Positions 29,401 to 45,100 of a stretch of 64,000 nucleotides of DNA are shown one piece after another. This DNA is from Castor canadensis (Eukaryota > Chordata > Mammalia > Rodentia > Castoridae): NCBI RefSeq assembly GCF_047511655.1, contig NC_133387.1, positions 24,298,353-24,362,352 of the forward strand, in the 5' to 3' direction. The position numbers and the translations under genes are program-made. The notes beneath the pieces were generated by a model. That model made no database searches and was not told the origin of the DNA. It saw nothing but the letters and a program-made list of their open reading frames with translations. Position 1 is the first letter of the stretch; each line of letters begins with the position of its first letter.

Positions 29401-32400
29401 AAATTGGAAAGGAAGAAGTAAAACTGTATTTACAGATGACATGATTATATAGATAGAAAAACCAGAAAATCTACAATTAGAACTAAGATGTGAATTTAGA
29501 AGGCTGGAAGCAAAATTAATATACAAAAAATGTATTAACAAATAATTCTAAGATGAAATTTCTAAGGTGCCATTTACAATAGTGTCAAAGGTCACAATAG
29601 TAAAATATATGGAATACTTAAGAATAAATTAAATAATGTTCAAGATCTCTACACTGAAAATTACAAAACCTTTTTAGGGAAAGTGAAGAACCAAATAAAT
29701 AGTGCCTCTACAGAGAGAAGGAAAAAAAAAAATGATTTGCTTTTGCCTTATAAGGCCCATTCTCTCAACCTCTAAAATTCTGTACAACCATTCTTCCTGT
29801 ATAGTTGAACTTTATGATGTCATTACAGCTACCGCCATGTTCACAGATGAGCCTATCTGTCCCTCAATACACATTCGTTCTATAAACATATACTGAGTAT
29901 TATGTGCAAAACACAACAGTACCTTTGGAAAATAGCATGAAGATGGCTCTGTTTTGTGGATGGTACTGATACTAACACTCAAAAAGGCTAATGCTGTTTA
30001 GGGTCAATTGCTTGGTCAGTTGATAAAAGTCACCAAAGCTCTCATTCTATGGGAGCCTGAAGGTACATACATCAGTCGATTCTAAGTTTTTCTTTTCTTT
30101 CTTTCTTTTTTTGTGTGGGACTGGGGTTTGAACTTGGAGCTTTGTGCTTGCAAAGCAGATGCTCTACTGCTTGAGCCATGCCTCCAGTCCAGTGCTGCGC
30201 TTCTTAATATCAGAAAGGCTAGTTATACTTTTTAACAACAACAAAAAAAAAAATCCTGGGTTTAGGGTTTTATTAAAACTGTGTGCCACATATCCACTAG
30301 AATGGGTAAAATTCAGAAAGAGTGATAAATACTGATAAGCACACACAGAAACAGGATCACTTAAACACTGCTGATATAGCCACTCTGCAAAAAGGTATGG
30401 CAGTTTCCTACAAAACTAAATATGTGCTTACCATACAACTCAGCAATTACATTCTTGGGCATTTATCCCAGAGAAGTGAAAATTTATGCTCACACAAAAA
30501 CCTGAACACAAATGTTCCTAACAGTTTTATTCATAATAACCAAAACATGAAAACAACCCCAATATGTGGTCCATCTATGAACTATTGATATGTGCAAAAA
30601 TGTGGATGATTCTCAAGGGAATTGTGCTGAATGAAAAATCCAATGTGAAAAGATTACTGTGATGGTTAATCTTGATTGTCAACTTGTCTGGATTAAGAAG
30701 CACTTAGGAGATCAGTAAAACACACCTCTAGGTGCATCTGTGAGGGTATTTCCAGAAAGGATTAACTAAGGTGAAAACCCACCCTGAAAGTGGGTGCTAC
30801 CACCCCATAGACTGGGGTCCAGGATGGAATAAGAGGGAAAAATAGAAAGCCACTAGCACAGGCATTCTCTCTCCAGCTTTCTTCTGGTACATGCTCCAGA
30901 AGAGCAGTACCTCCTGCCTACAGGTTTCTGTCACCATGATGTTCTGCCTCACCATTGGCCCAGAAGCAGCAGAGCCAAGGGCTACAGTTTGGAACCTCTG
31001 AAATTATGAGTCAAAATAAAAGTTTCTTCCTTTTAAGTTGTTTTTCTCAGGTATTTGTCACAGCAAGGACAAACTGACAGAAATTTGGTAGAAGTGGGGG
31101 TCATTGCCGTGACTAAATCTGGCCATGTGGTTCTTAAGGCTTTGAAATTGATTTGTGGGGGAGAATTTGGAAGAGTCTGTAGATAGGGGCTAGAGAACCC
31201 CTAGAATTCTATAAGCAGAGCTTAATAGGTAGTTCTGGTGGGAACTCCAAAGACCAGAATGCCAACAGAAACACAGAGTAACTCATGAGGTTTCAGATGG
31301 GAACAAGAACTCTATTGGGAATTGGACTAAATGCCATTTTTGTTACGTTCTGGCAAAGAACTTGTCCACATTTTGTCTATGTCCTGAGACTTTGTGGGAG
31401 GCTGAGGTGACAAACTAATCTGGTGGAGGAAGTTTCAAAACAGCCCAGCTTTCAGCCTGCTTTTTGCCAGTTTTATAGTGAGAATTACAAACAACAGAAA
31501 CAGCAGAAAGATTTGAAAAACTTGCAGCTTAGCCAAAAAAAATGTGGTTGCTGAAGAGATTAGCCCCACTAAAAATGCCATAGACTGTACACACATTAGG
31601 AAAAATTCCTTGAGTGCATCTAGAAATTGTCTGGATTACCTGAGTTTAAAAGACTTTGCTTTGAGAAGAGAGCTCCAAGGTGTTCCACTCCTTTAGGGCA
31701 ACCTAAGGAAGTTGTATGCCTGGATTTGGCTGCCCTGACACTCGGAGGCTGCTACAGCTGTGGTCAAAAGAGGTTGGCCTACTGCTCAAGCTCGCAACAG
31801 AATTGGGGTCATCTACAAGATGCTGGTTTTGCAGGTAAGCAGAGTATAAAAGTTATGGTATCATGGAGGCTTCTACCCAGATTTCAAAGGGAAGCCTGAG
31901 AGGCCAGGTGAGAGGCCAGGCAATGTATGACAGGCAGTCCATGAGAGAATGATGTGTAACTTATGAGTGTGACACCAAAGACACAATGGAAACTCCAGAT
32001 GTTAGAGATGCCAGGAATGTGGAAAATCTGCTAAGGAAAGCCACAGGCAACAAGCAGAGCCAACCCAAGAGAGACAATATGTGGACTGCAAACAACAAAG
32101 TCATGGAAGCAGGGCTGCCAAAGTCCACTAGAGCTCATATCACGACACCATTTGCCCCAGACGTTGGACATGAAGCTACAGGATTTACTGTTTTCCCTGC
32201 TGGGTTTCAGTCTTTTTATGATCCCATTCCTACCTCTGAAAGGGGAGTATTTACTCTTCTGCCATTGTATCTTGGAAGTACGTACCTCTTTATTGGATTC
32301 TACAGAATTCACACTAAGAGTCTGCCTTGAATCTCAGAAAAGACTTTGGACTTTGACTTTTTACCAATGCTGGAACTGTTAAGACTATAGGGATTCTTGA

Positions 32401-33126
32401 AGATAAAATAAACGCATTTTGCATTATGAGATGGCTGTGGACTCTCACAGAAGTCAGGGATGGAATTTACAGTTCAAGGAGAAGTGTTATGGTGTCAAGT
32501 TGACAAAGGCTAGGTATATGATGGTTGATTTTGATTGTCAACTTGATTGGATTGAGGAATACCTAAGAAATTAGTAAAGCACACCTCTGAGTATGTCTGT
32601 GAGGGTATTTCCAAGAGAATTAAGAGGAAAAGACCTACCCTGAATGTGGGTGGTACCCTCCCACAGGTTGGGGGTGCAGGGGGCTCAGATGGAATAAAAG
32701 AAGAAAAAGAAGGAAGTCCACTAGCACAGGCACTCTTTCTGCTTCCTGATTGTCATGAAGTGAGCAGCCTCTGCCATATGTTCCTGTCACCATGATATTC
32801 TGTCTCACCACAGGCACAGAGCCAAGGGCCATGGACTGAAACCTCTGAAATCATGATCTAAAATCCTCCCTTTAAGTTGTCTCAGATATTTTGTCACAGC
32901 AATGAAAATGTGACTAACACACACACACACACATATATATACATATACATACACATACATACATACAAATATATACTCAGTTATAAATTTCTTCCTTTTC
33001 CCTTTCAAAACCAAAAATATTTAAGCCAGTCATGGTGGGTGCACACCTGGAATCCCAGCATGCAGAAGCCTGAGGCAGAAAGAAAGCAAACCCAGGGTGA
33101 GTCTGGATTACATAGTGAGACTCTAT

Positions 33127-33157
<31 letters not shown>

Positions 33158-36100
33158 AAACCCCAAACAAGAAATATGAGCCCATAGCCTTGGCTCTGTT
33201 GTGCTTCTTAGAGCACTCCTCAGGAAGCTTCAGATCCATCTTACATCCTTTTTGAAACAAAGTGGTATATAAGAAAATTCAAACGAAAATATGAATTACA
33301 ATGCCATATTGTACTGTGTTCTAGTTTGATAAGTCATACCATTATAGATACATACATGCATACAAACAGAAACTACATACATTAATAGAACTGTTACAAG
33401 AGCTCTTTTAATCCTTTCCTTACTTCTGTGATATAGATACTATTATGATTCCCAATTGACAGATGAGGAAACTGATACACATTAATCTGTCTAAAGTCAC
33501 TTAGCTACCAACTGAAAAATCTAGAATTCAAATCCATGTATTTGAATCTAAATCTCTCAACCACTATACAATAATGTTCTTAATCACAATTCAATATGGC
33601 AATCTAAAAAGGTATATACAATAGAGGCACTCAATACTTTTTGAATGAATGAATGAATATTAAGGCAGCGATTCTCAGTTAGAAAGGCAGTCTTCCAATC
33701 CTCCAAGAAGTTGTTCTTTCTTCCAAGAGTTTGGCATTATCCCCATTACACTGTCATATCACCACCTCATTAAAAAGCCAAAAACCACTGGAAACAGAGA
33801 TCAGGAGAATCACAGTTCAAAGGCAGCCCAGGCAAATAGTTCTCAAGACAATTCTAGAAACTACCCAACACAAAAAATTACTGGAGTAGCTCAAGTGGTA
33901 GAGTGCCTGCCTAGCAAGTGTGGGTCCCCAAATTCAAACCCCAATCCCACCAAAAAAAATTTTTTTTAAAAAAACCATTGTAACTAATAGAAAAATGGTA
34001 GTATTTCCCATTCCTTAGCATTTTAGAAGTCTGAAAATGGTTTAAGAACAACTGTGCTTATATCTTGAATGTGCACTCTGACATCTTCATCAATCTTCTA
34101 GCTAGGGTGTAGGGTGTGAACAGCTGTTACTTTCACATACTTCCTTAATACATATGCAGGAAATACATCTGGAAAGTTACTGAGAGAAAGGGATTATTTG
34201 CCCCTAGACATCACACATGCTATCTCTTCTGACTTTATGACACCCTACAGAGATACATCTTAAACATTCTGTTTTCGTTTTGTTTATAAATCACCTTAAG
34301 CATTTTTGGTGCTAATAGAGGAATACATGGAAAAATGACTGGAAATTGCTGATTCTCATCTTCTCTGTTGGTTGTTATGTCTGCTGTTCGTGAAAAATCT
34401 CACAATCATTTCTAGTCTACATTGCTTTCTCCTGCCATGCTGCAGTTTTCTTTCACTCCATTTTGTCTCCTCCAATATTACCCTAGGGAAAAAAAAATTC
34501 TTGAGACAGGCCTTGACACATAGCCCAGGTTGGCCTGGAGCTTACTGTGTAGCCCAGGTTGGCCTCAAACTCACTATCCTCCCTCAACCTCCCTAGTGCA
34601 AGGATTAAAGGCATGTGCCAGCATTCCCAGCCACTACTCTGTTTTTTAAGAAAAAGGCAAACCTATTATAGAACTTTCCTTCCATAAGCATGAAGAAAAT
34701 ACAGCAAATTGAAAGGCATCTTCAAACCTTAAGCTGGTCTTTGTCATTTTTGGGTTTAATATTTGTTATTTACTAAAAAAATAGACTCATTAGTTGAGGT
34801 TTGTCTTGGTAGGGGAAGGGCACAGGCAGATATGATATTGAAATCATTCATCTCTATAAATGACTGAATTCTCAGACTCTTTCTTTAGAAATAAGCTAAA
34901 AATTCACATTTATATATATTAATCAAAGAGTATTATAATTCACAAACCTATGTTAGATTAAAATATTAAATCTGAATCTAATAAATATAAAATTCCTGGG
35001 ACACTTCGATTTAAAATAGTGTCATCACATTTTTTTACACTGTAATAATTGGTCTTTATTTAATCTCTTTTTTTCTTTTATCTTATCATTTTTACACTTA
35101 CTTACATGTGTATACATTGTTTAGGCCACCTCCCCACTTCTCCCACCCCCTCAATATCATATTCTTAATGTTTATGAATGGTTGCCAAGACTCTGAAATA
35201 AAGCCTTCACCCTTTTGGCCCAGTTTAATCTTTCCATAGGAAGAATTAACTATAAATACCTCATTTTGAAGAGACTAGATGGTCTCTACAGTTCTACAAT
35301 TCTTTAGTTCTCAAAGGCATCACAAATAGTCTAAGATCTTTATAACTATTACAATGGTTCCCAAGACACTAGTCTAGCTGGCTTGTGAGCTTATTTTTAA
35401 AAATAAGTAAAACCCAAAAGAAAAAGCATATTACCAGACCTACTTCAGTAGAACTGGCACATTAACTTAAGAGTAGATTTGTTTCCACCAAAACTAAAAA
35501 AAAAAGAAAGAAAAAGTTGGTTCTGTTCTCAGGAAAAAACACATATATATTCACAAATTTCTACATATGATATAATCCCCTGAAAAATATCAATAGACTC
35601 ATTAATTAATGGGCCCAAGTTTTAAAAATTTAGGTTCACAACATGGCAACTATCTTCAAAGGGACAGTTCAATGGAAGTAGGAATAGAGACTTATTCCAT
35701 ACTATACCACAAGACTCAACTAGCAAAAGTGCATGGAAATTGCAGTTGAACTTAAGGCAACCTTCTATACTAATTACAGATAGCATGTCAGCTTTCTTCA
35801 CAAGGTAGTGGGCAGCGCGTACTCTAAGAGGCTGAAATAAGTAGACCTCTTTAAAATACAGGTTAAGAGAAAAAGACGAGGATTTTATAAAAAGGTTTAC
35901 CACACTGGGTAAAAGATAGAACAAAATGACTTCTAAGGGTTTTTTTTGATTTTGACATTTTATGATTCAAAGTTTTAAAAGAGAGGAAAAAATGAAACAG
36001 GTAAGTGTACTCTAAAACCTTTTTTTTCCACTGTTGATAAGGTTGTTTGCTTTGTTTGTAAGATATAAAAATAAAACACCTGCCTACATTTGTAGTCTAT

Positions 36101-39100
36101 GTTTCCGTGTAAATGTGCCTATTGTGCACTATAAACAATAACTAAAAAATGTTTTTTGTTTTGCTTCTTGGTTCCCCTCTCCCGTGCTAGGTGCTTGCAC
36201 ATGCTAAGTACATGCTCCACCACTGCTCCTCCAAAACTCATTTTAAAAAAACAAAATGAGGAAAATAACCCAGTTTCTTTACTAATGACTAAATATTTGA
36301 GTCCTCATTATATGGAAACAAAAAAATTATAGTACTAACCCACTCAGGAGTCAGAAAACATAATTTGGTCTTGTTTCTGGATTCTTTGCCCCCTGACTTG
36401 AGTATTCAGAAGATCACTTTTCTCCCTAAAAAATATCCTTAAAAGAAAGATCATAGGCTAGGCAAGTGCAGATGTAGGAAACTAAATATGAAAAACACAT
36501 TTTTAAATAAATAGTTTTTTTTCTTTCTGGAGGTACTGGAGTTTGAACTCAGGGCCTCATGCTTGCTAGGCACACTCTCTACCACCTGATCCATTCTGCC
36601 AGCCCATAAATCAATAGATTTTGACAATGACTTTTGAACCAAAATTTTGCAAAAATTTTTGAAGCTCTTTAGAGTCACAGAGTGCTCCCTATTTCTGTAA
36701 GTAAAACTAAGGAACTAGCAGAAGGAAATCTGCAAATTCTAATTGGTAAATGACTGTATCCAGAAATGTCATTTTGGTTAATTTTGTTACTCCTCCTGAC
36801 TTGGTTGAAATTAGAAAAGTAACCAGTTTTGAAACAGAGCCACACTGCTCTGTAGGAACTTACTTTCTTTTCCTTCAGGCATCAATTACTACTGGCAAAT
36901 GCAATGACTTACAAGAAAATAACTAGACTTGACCAAAAGCAACACAAGCTAGTACTAGACTAAATCTGGTAAAAGGCAACAAAACAGTCACTAAAACACA
37001 AAACTGTAATGTTTTATTTTATAAATGTTTCTAAAAGTATATTTTAAAATAAGTTATTTTGAAGAATTCTGTTATACAAAAAGCAAATAGCCAAGAATAC
37101 CTTAAGTGTAAAACTAAGGTGTCAGATATGAATAACTGCCAAAAAAGACATGATTTAGTCTAGTAAGACATCTGAATAAAGTATTACATTCAGAAAAATC
37201 TATTCTTGAGCCCAGCATGGTGGGGTACACCTATAACCCCAGCACTCAGGAGGCTGAAGGAAGAGGGTCATGAATTTGAGGTCAGCCCACAACACAGCAA
37301 GACCCTGACTCAGGGGGGAAAAAAATCTTATTTTTTACTCTGAAATAAGAACTTCAAAAAATAACATTTCATTACAATGTATGCACTAAATATTTTTCTA
37401 TAAATACACTGACAAGTTTCAGGCTTAAAATCATAATTTAAGTCCAAAAACTATTTGATGTAGCTTTAAGAAGTTATTTGCCTGAATGTTTTTCAAGGTT
37501 TTATATATGTGCATATATTTAAAGTTAAATATATTTTACTTCTTTCTAAAGTATCAAGGTCATGGTAGAGGATATGCCTAGAAAGCTCAAGGCTCTGAAT
37601 TCAAACCCCAATACTGCCAAGAAAATAAAAGTATCAAGTTCAGAGTACACATTAGCAACTTCATATTCCTGCATTGGGTTTGTGTGTGGGTTTCTTAAGG
37701 AATTTGTTTTATGTGACACCAAGATATGTGTGGTTAGCATTTGATCAATTACACATCTGATTCAAATTAATTGAGTTGACAGTTTGTGGATGAAACCATA
37801 TGGCAAGGAGCTACTGTGGGTAAAAAGGGAAACAACTCAAAAAAGAAACCAGCATCATTCAACTCCAAAGATTATTTATAATCTCACTGTCTTGCTAGGC
37901 ATCACACTTCTCATTTCACTATCTGGTCTTATAGACAACTCAATGATCACATGTTAGATGGAACTTGGAGCAAATTTACTAAGATACAGCAAATATAAAA
38001 GGGAAGACATGAGACCAGGTTGGATTCTAAATGCAGCAGGAAGCCACTAACGGATTGGGATCTGGGAAGTAATACAACCATAGTCATGCTTCAAGAAGAT
38101 TAATCTTGTTTCCATACACAGGATGGGCTAAGAAGGGAAGACTGAGAAGGGAAAAAAATATTATGAGCATAGTCCAATGTAAGGCAGTAAAGGCCTGAAG
38201 TATGGTAGTAATAGAAAGAATTGGGAGAAACAGAACTATTTTCAACATAAAATTGTACTTTATTTTTATGGTACTGGGGTTGAACCCAGAGCCTTAGCAC
38301 TTACTAAGCACATGCTCTACTACTGAGCTACACCCCCAACCCCCAAAACTGTACTTTAAAAAAGAGTACTAGGCCGGGTGCCTGTGGCTCACACTGTAAT
38401 CCTAGCTACTTGGGAAGCTGAGATCAAGAAGATCACAGTTCAAGGCCAGTCCTGGGAAATAGCTCTCAAGACCCCACCTTCAAAATTACAAGAGCAAAAT
38501 GAACTGGAGGTGTGGCTCAAGTGGTAGAGCACCTGCTTTGTAAGTGCAAAGGCCTCAGTACTTAAATAAAGTGTAATTGAAAAAGCCATTCAAAAACTGT
38601 ATGTGTTAAGTTCCTAGGTAAAAAATAAAATGTATTTAGATGTGTGTAATGTAAAATAACCCAAGCTCCATTCTCCTGCAAGAATAACTACAGACATAGA
38701 CAGTTGTCCAATAAACATTTACTAAAAATTTACCACGAGCCAGAAAGTGTTCAGGTCTTTACAGAAGATAATAGAGAATAAGACATTATTATTTTTGCTT
38801 TTAAGGAGTGCAGAGCTAGTGAGCAGATAAGTTTCATGCAAATAACTGCCATTCAGCATAAATACTTTGGATTCTTTGTATAAACAAAAGAAAGTGATGG
38901 CATGCAGGAGAGGCAGACGATAATAGAATAGCATGGGCCTTAAGGCCTAACGCTCTGGGTCTGAACCCAACTCTGACATATACTAGCTTGTATAAACTGA
39001 GCAACTTATGGAGCTTCTCGCTGAGTCTCAGTTTCCTCTTCACAAAAAGGGATGGAAAAATTACTTATCTCACAAGGTTATGAGGATTAAATAAACAAAA

Positions 39101-42100
39101 GGTATTTTATAAATACCTTAAAGTCAGACACAGGGTAACTACTCAATAAATGACACTATTTAGATTAAAAGAGAGACTACAAAAAAACTGCAACATAGAT
39201 GAAAGTACACTTTGGTGGGTCTTGGAAGGCATCAGAAGGATGGCACTCTAGGAAGAAGAAACAGTATGTATGTATAGACATAAAACAAGGCTCCCAGAAT
39301 CATGAAAGAATGTAGCATTGCAGGAAATTACAAGTTTTTTTTAAGTTCCTCTCTCTCTACCTTGTTCCAAGAAGAATTTAAGACAAACAATTAGAAATAC
39401 TTCTATGTAGATGAAATATAAAATGAAAGACATAAATGGTATTACTGGAAAGGTAGAAAGGGACAAAGAAAAGAGGGTATAGAGGAAAACCAATGTGACC
39501 AGTTGGGTAAGGGGTGAGTAAAAAGAAGGAATCTAACGTTATTCCCATTTTTGGCTTGACTCACTAAACTGGTGAAATAACAAGCACATGAGGAAGAACA
39601 GGTTTGACAAGAAAGATGATGAAATTGTTTTCTGAACATGTTAGATTTAAGGTCTATCAGTCACTTGGTGGAAATGTCCACTGGTCACTGTCAAACAAGT
39701 CAAGAAGAAAAGTCTGGGTGGGAGAGTGATTTGGGCACTGTCAGGATACGATCCACATCACTCAGGGAAAAGATGAGTGAGAAGGGAAAATAAACACACG
39801 AAAAAGATATACTCTTGGACACACTGGACAGCAATATGGAGGGAGATACATAAAGGAAAACAATGTAAAATTCAAGAGATTAAAAGCTCTTTGTGAACAG
39901 GAAATCGGTCTAATTATTGTGTTCCCAGGGTCTAGCCCAGGAAGCAGTTAAAATGAAATTCTACAACAGTTGGCCAGGATGAGACTAAGAGATATCTGCT
40001 GGAGTTATCAATTAGGAAGTTATAACCTTAGCAAGAACACTCGAAAGACAAAGGTGTGAGATTGTAATAGGTTGAAGAGAAATAAAAAAAAAGAAATTAA
40101 CAAAACCTATTTTTTCTAAAAGCTTGGCTGTGAAAGAAGTATCTAGCCACTGGCTAGAGGGAAAAATCTAAAAGGTTATTCTAAAGGAAAAACCAATTTC
40201 ACCTATAAAATGACAAAATATAAATAATCCTTTATTTTTATTTAACAAAACATAATTCACTGATAAAGAACTTTCTAATTAAATAAAAATACTGAAATAC
40301 TGATATAATTGCTATTAAGTAGAATAACTATGGATGATTTTTCCTCTGGTTTCAAGTTTTCTGTTTATTCCAGTTTAGTAATGAGCTTGTATTCCTTTCA
40401 TGGTAGTGGTGGTAGAGAGTGGGAGATACCAAGCTTTATCAAAACTAGTAATACTTCCAAGTGCAGAAAAGACTTAAAGAGATTCTAAATCAAGGAAGAT
40501 GGACAACAGAAGGAAAGGCAATACAAGCAGGCAGAGAGCAGAAAAAGAGATGGAGTTAAAAAATAAAATCACCACAGAACTGAATTCTTCACTGCAAGTA
40601 ACACAAAGGAGGTACAGACACTGCTGAAAACATAGTAAGGGACATGGATGACAGGACTGAGAAAAGCAAGATATCAATGGACTCTGGAAACCACAGAACA
40701 CTGTTGAAAGTAACTAAAGAGGATTTAATTAAATAAATGAAAAAAATAACATTATCAAAATGGCAAACCAGGACTGGAGGTCTAGCGAGCACAAGGCCCT
40801 GAGTTCAAACTCCAGAACTTAAAAAAAAAAAAAAAGGTGCTGGGAAAATTGGGTAAACAGTTGAAATGACCCTTGTACCTCACACCAAATATAAAAATTA
40901 ACTCAGGATGGAGGCATGGCTCAAGTGGTAGAGTGCTTGCCTAGCAAGCTCTGGTCTTGAGTTGAAAACCAAAGTACTACCAAAAAACCTAATTCAAAAT
41001 GGGTCAAAGATATAAATGTAAGAGCAAAATTATAAAAACTTAGAGAAAAACAAGGAGTAAGTCTTCATGTGTTTACCAAAAGATTCTTGCATATGACACC
41101 AAAAGCATGAGTAACAAAAGAAAAAAAGGGGATAAGCTAGATTTCATGAAAACTAAAAACCTTTGATCTGGTGGAGTGGCTCAGCTGGTAGAATGCCTGC
41201 CTAGCAAGTGTGAGGCCCTTAGTTCAAACTCCAGTACCAGGAAAAAACAACAACAAAAACCTTTGTGCTTTAAATAACACAATTCAAAAAGACAACCACA
41301 GAATGGGAGAAAATATATAATGTGAAATCATATTTGTGACAAAGGACTTGTACCTAGAATACATAAAAAGCTCTTATAATGATTAAAAAAAATGATCCTG
41401 ATGGGGTGAAGCATCTGTATAGACATTTCTCCAAAAAGGAAATAGCCAGGCACTGTGGCTCATACCTGTAATCCTAGCTACCTGGAAGGCAGAGATCAAG
41501 AGGATTGAGGTTCGAAGCTAGCCCAGGCAAATAGTTCCTGAGACCCTATCTCAAAAATATCCAACACAAAAAAGGTCAGTGAAGTGGAGTAAGATGGGTG
41601 GATCAAAAAGTCATCTATCAAAATGTCAGATGATTGGAAGTGTTTTCAAAGATGTGGAGAAATTAGAATTTCATACAAGTGCTGATGGTAATGTAAAATT
41701 CTAGCTGCTTTGGAAAGCAGTCTAACAATTCCTCAAATGGTTAAACATTATGTAAGAATTACCATGTGACTCGACAATTGTACTCTCAGGTATATACCTA
41801 AGGTAAATTAAAATACATGTCCAGACACTTGTACACAGATGTACATAGCAGTATGATGCATAATCATTAAAAACTAGAAACCTAAATGTCTATCAATAGA
41901 TGACTTCATAAAGATGTAGTAAAAGACCAAGAAAAAAAAGTAAGATGTGTTATATCCATACAATGGAATATTTTTCATCCATAAAAAGAAATGAAGTACC
42001 AGTATCTGCTGCAACATGGATAAACCTTGAAAATATGGAAAATGGAAGAAGCCAGACACAGAAAACCACATATTAGTTGATCCTATCCATATGAGCAAGT

Positions 42101-45100
42101 GTATAGAAGGGATATTCCTTGTAATAGAAAGTAGAGTAGTGTTTGCTTAGGAGTAGGGTAAGAGAAAGGGGGAAGGAAACAGGATAAGAGAGTAACAACT
42201 AAAAGTTACAGCAATTCTTCTTGAGGTGAAGAAATGTTCTAGAATTAATTGGGATAATGGTTGCACAGATCTGTGAATATAATTTTTAAAAACCCTCTGA
42301 ATTGAATACTTTAAATGGGTAAATTGTATGGAATGTGAATTGTATCTCAATAGAGCTGCTTAGCTTCAACATATAGGCATAGGCAATAAATTTCTGAATA
42401 AAATTCAATAGCTCAGGAACTAATAGCAAAAATTAACAAATAAGATTGCATCAAATTAAAAACCTTCAGCACAGCAAAAGAAACAATTACCAGAATGAAG
42501 AGGCATTCTATAGAATGGAGAAAGTCTTTGCCAGTTATTCATCTGACAAGAGATTAATATCCAGAATACATAAAGAACTCAAAAAATTAAATGCCAAAAG
42601 AACTAATCCACTTAATGGGTAAATGAACTAGAAATTCTCAAAAGAAATAAAAACAGTCAAAAAGTACTTGAAATATGTTCAACATCCTTAGCCACCAGAG
42701 AAATGGAAATCAAAACTACACTGAGATTATACCTCATCAGAGTCAGAATGGCTATGATCAAGAAAACAAACAACAAATGCTGATGAGAATACTCAAGTGG
42801 GTAAATCCTTACACACTTGGTGGGAATATAAATTAGTCTAACCACTATGGAAATCAGTATGGAGGATCCTCAAAAAAACAAAATAGAACTATCATATAAT
42901 CCAGCCCTACCACTCCTGGATATACAACTTAAGGAATCGAAGTCAACATACAATAGCCAAACTATGGAATCAGCCTAGGTACACATCAATGGATGAATGA
43001 ATAAAGGAAATGTGGTATACATGCACAAAGAGTATTTGTCACTAATAAAAGCATGTTGTCTGCAAGAAAATGGCTGAAACTGGAGATCATCAGGGAAAGC
43101 AAAGTAACAGTCAAACAAATATCACATTTTTTCTTGTATGCAGAACCTAGATTTTAAAAAATGAAGCACAAGAAGAGTCAAAGGTGGGCTACCTTGGGAA
43201 GAGGAAGGGGATCAGCAGGAAGGGGGAGTGGGGAAAAGAAAGTATAGTAGGGAACAAAAATGACCAAAGTACATTACATACATGTATGAAACCCATTATT
43301 TTATACAAGTAATATATGCTAATAAAAACTGCTTAAAAGATAATGAATGGAATTTTTTTTAAAGTTAAAATAAATCCAAAAATAGAAAGGAAAATACTAA
43401 AGAAGTAACTACAGAAGCCTACAACCTCTGGGACACAACTAAAGCTGTGCTCAGAAGAAATCTTGTAATTTAAACATATTTAGAAAAAAATATTAAGCAT
43501 TCACTAAGCATAAGACAGAAAAACAACCGTAAAAATAAACCTATGAAAAACTAAAGGAAAGATTTAAACAATAAAAGAAAAAAGTTAATAAATAAGAAAA
43601 AAGTAGAACTGATTTTTAAAAACCCAAGAGCTGGCAAAAAAAAAAAAAAAAAAAAAAAAATTCTAAGAGCTGATTCTTAACAAGAAAAAAGAGCCAGGAT
43701 AGGCAGGCACAGTGGCCCAACTGGTAGTGGGCCTGCCTAGCAAGTATAGTACGAGATCCTGAGTTCAACCCCCAGTAGTGTACCCCCCACCCAAAAAAGG
43801 GAATTTAAAAAAAGAAAATGAGCCAGGCCTCACATATAAAAAATAAGGAGAGATAAAAAGTAAATAGTCACAGACATAAGAAATTTTTAAATCATAAAAG
43901 AACACTTTGCTCAACTTCACACAAATAATTTTGAAAATCTGGATAAAATGTATGATCCTCCAGGATAATCTAAATGATCAAAGTTTCCCTCAAAAGATGT
44001 AAATTTGTAGGCAGACACATTATCATAAAAATAGATATAATTATCAAAGAGCTCTTGGTCACCAAAAAAGAGGTGGCTAAAATGACTTCACAGGGAATTC
44101 AATCAAGCCTTTAACTTAAATTCCATTTAAACAGAAAGAGGGAAAATGCGTAGGAAAAGGAAGAAAGCTTTGACTTTTTTTTTTGTGCAAATGACATAAT
44201 CCAATAAAAACAGCAATTTAGCTTACAAAGAACGATGCAAAATCTCTTACGTTTAGCAAACAGAACCCAGCAGCACATTTAAAACAGTAATACATCATGG
44301 CAAGGAGGTTGATTCAGGAATTCAGGGATAGTTAGTAACAATAACTCATAAAAGTAGATCAAAGGAGAAAAATTACATCACAACTCCCATAGACACTGGA
44401 AAGGCATTAGCAAAATTTACTTCCATTTATTAAAAAAAAAAAAAAACCTCAAAATGGTAACTAAATTTTTTTAAATATTTAAAAATGCATATAAAATATA
44501 TGTACTTCAATCCAATGCCACATCTACTCTCAATAAGAAAAACTAAAAACATCATGGAAAAACTTTATCTTCAGGAATATTTTTGAAAAGTAATAGCCAA
44601 ATCAATTTGAAAAAGGAAAGAAATATAAAAGTTGGAAGGGAAGAAATAAAATTATCTCTATTATTAAGTGCCATTGTTTTTCTCTAGAAAATCAACTGGG
44701 AAAGTTATGGGCATAGTTCAAGTGGTTAAACACTCGCCTAGTAAGCACAGGCTATAGATTCAATCCCCAGAACCACAAAAAAACCAAAACAAAAAACCTC
44801 AGAAACTATTTGGGATATCAGAATTACAAAAGTATAAAATTAATACTCACAAATTAATAGCTCTCATAGTCCAACAATCAGATAAATGATACAACAGAAG
44901 TAGAAATTCCACTCATAATAGCAATAAAAAGATAAATTACCAAAGAATAAACATTGCAAAAAATGTGGAGAAAAAAACTTCAAAATGTTATTGAGGAAGA
45001 AGGCAGGTCATCACTGGGGAGGCTGAGGAAAAAAGGCTCATTTAAGCCTAGAGGTTCCAGACCAGCCTGGGCAACATGACAAGAACCTCATGTCAAAAAA

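Noticed and set aside
31627..32330. Two plus-strand ORFs of 90 and 114 codons
   Set aside because: They lie in the internal part of the ERVL/MaLR-type element and show no gag or pol motif.
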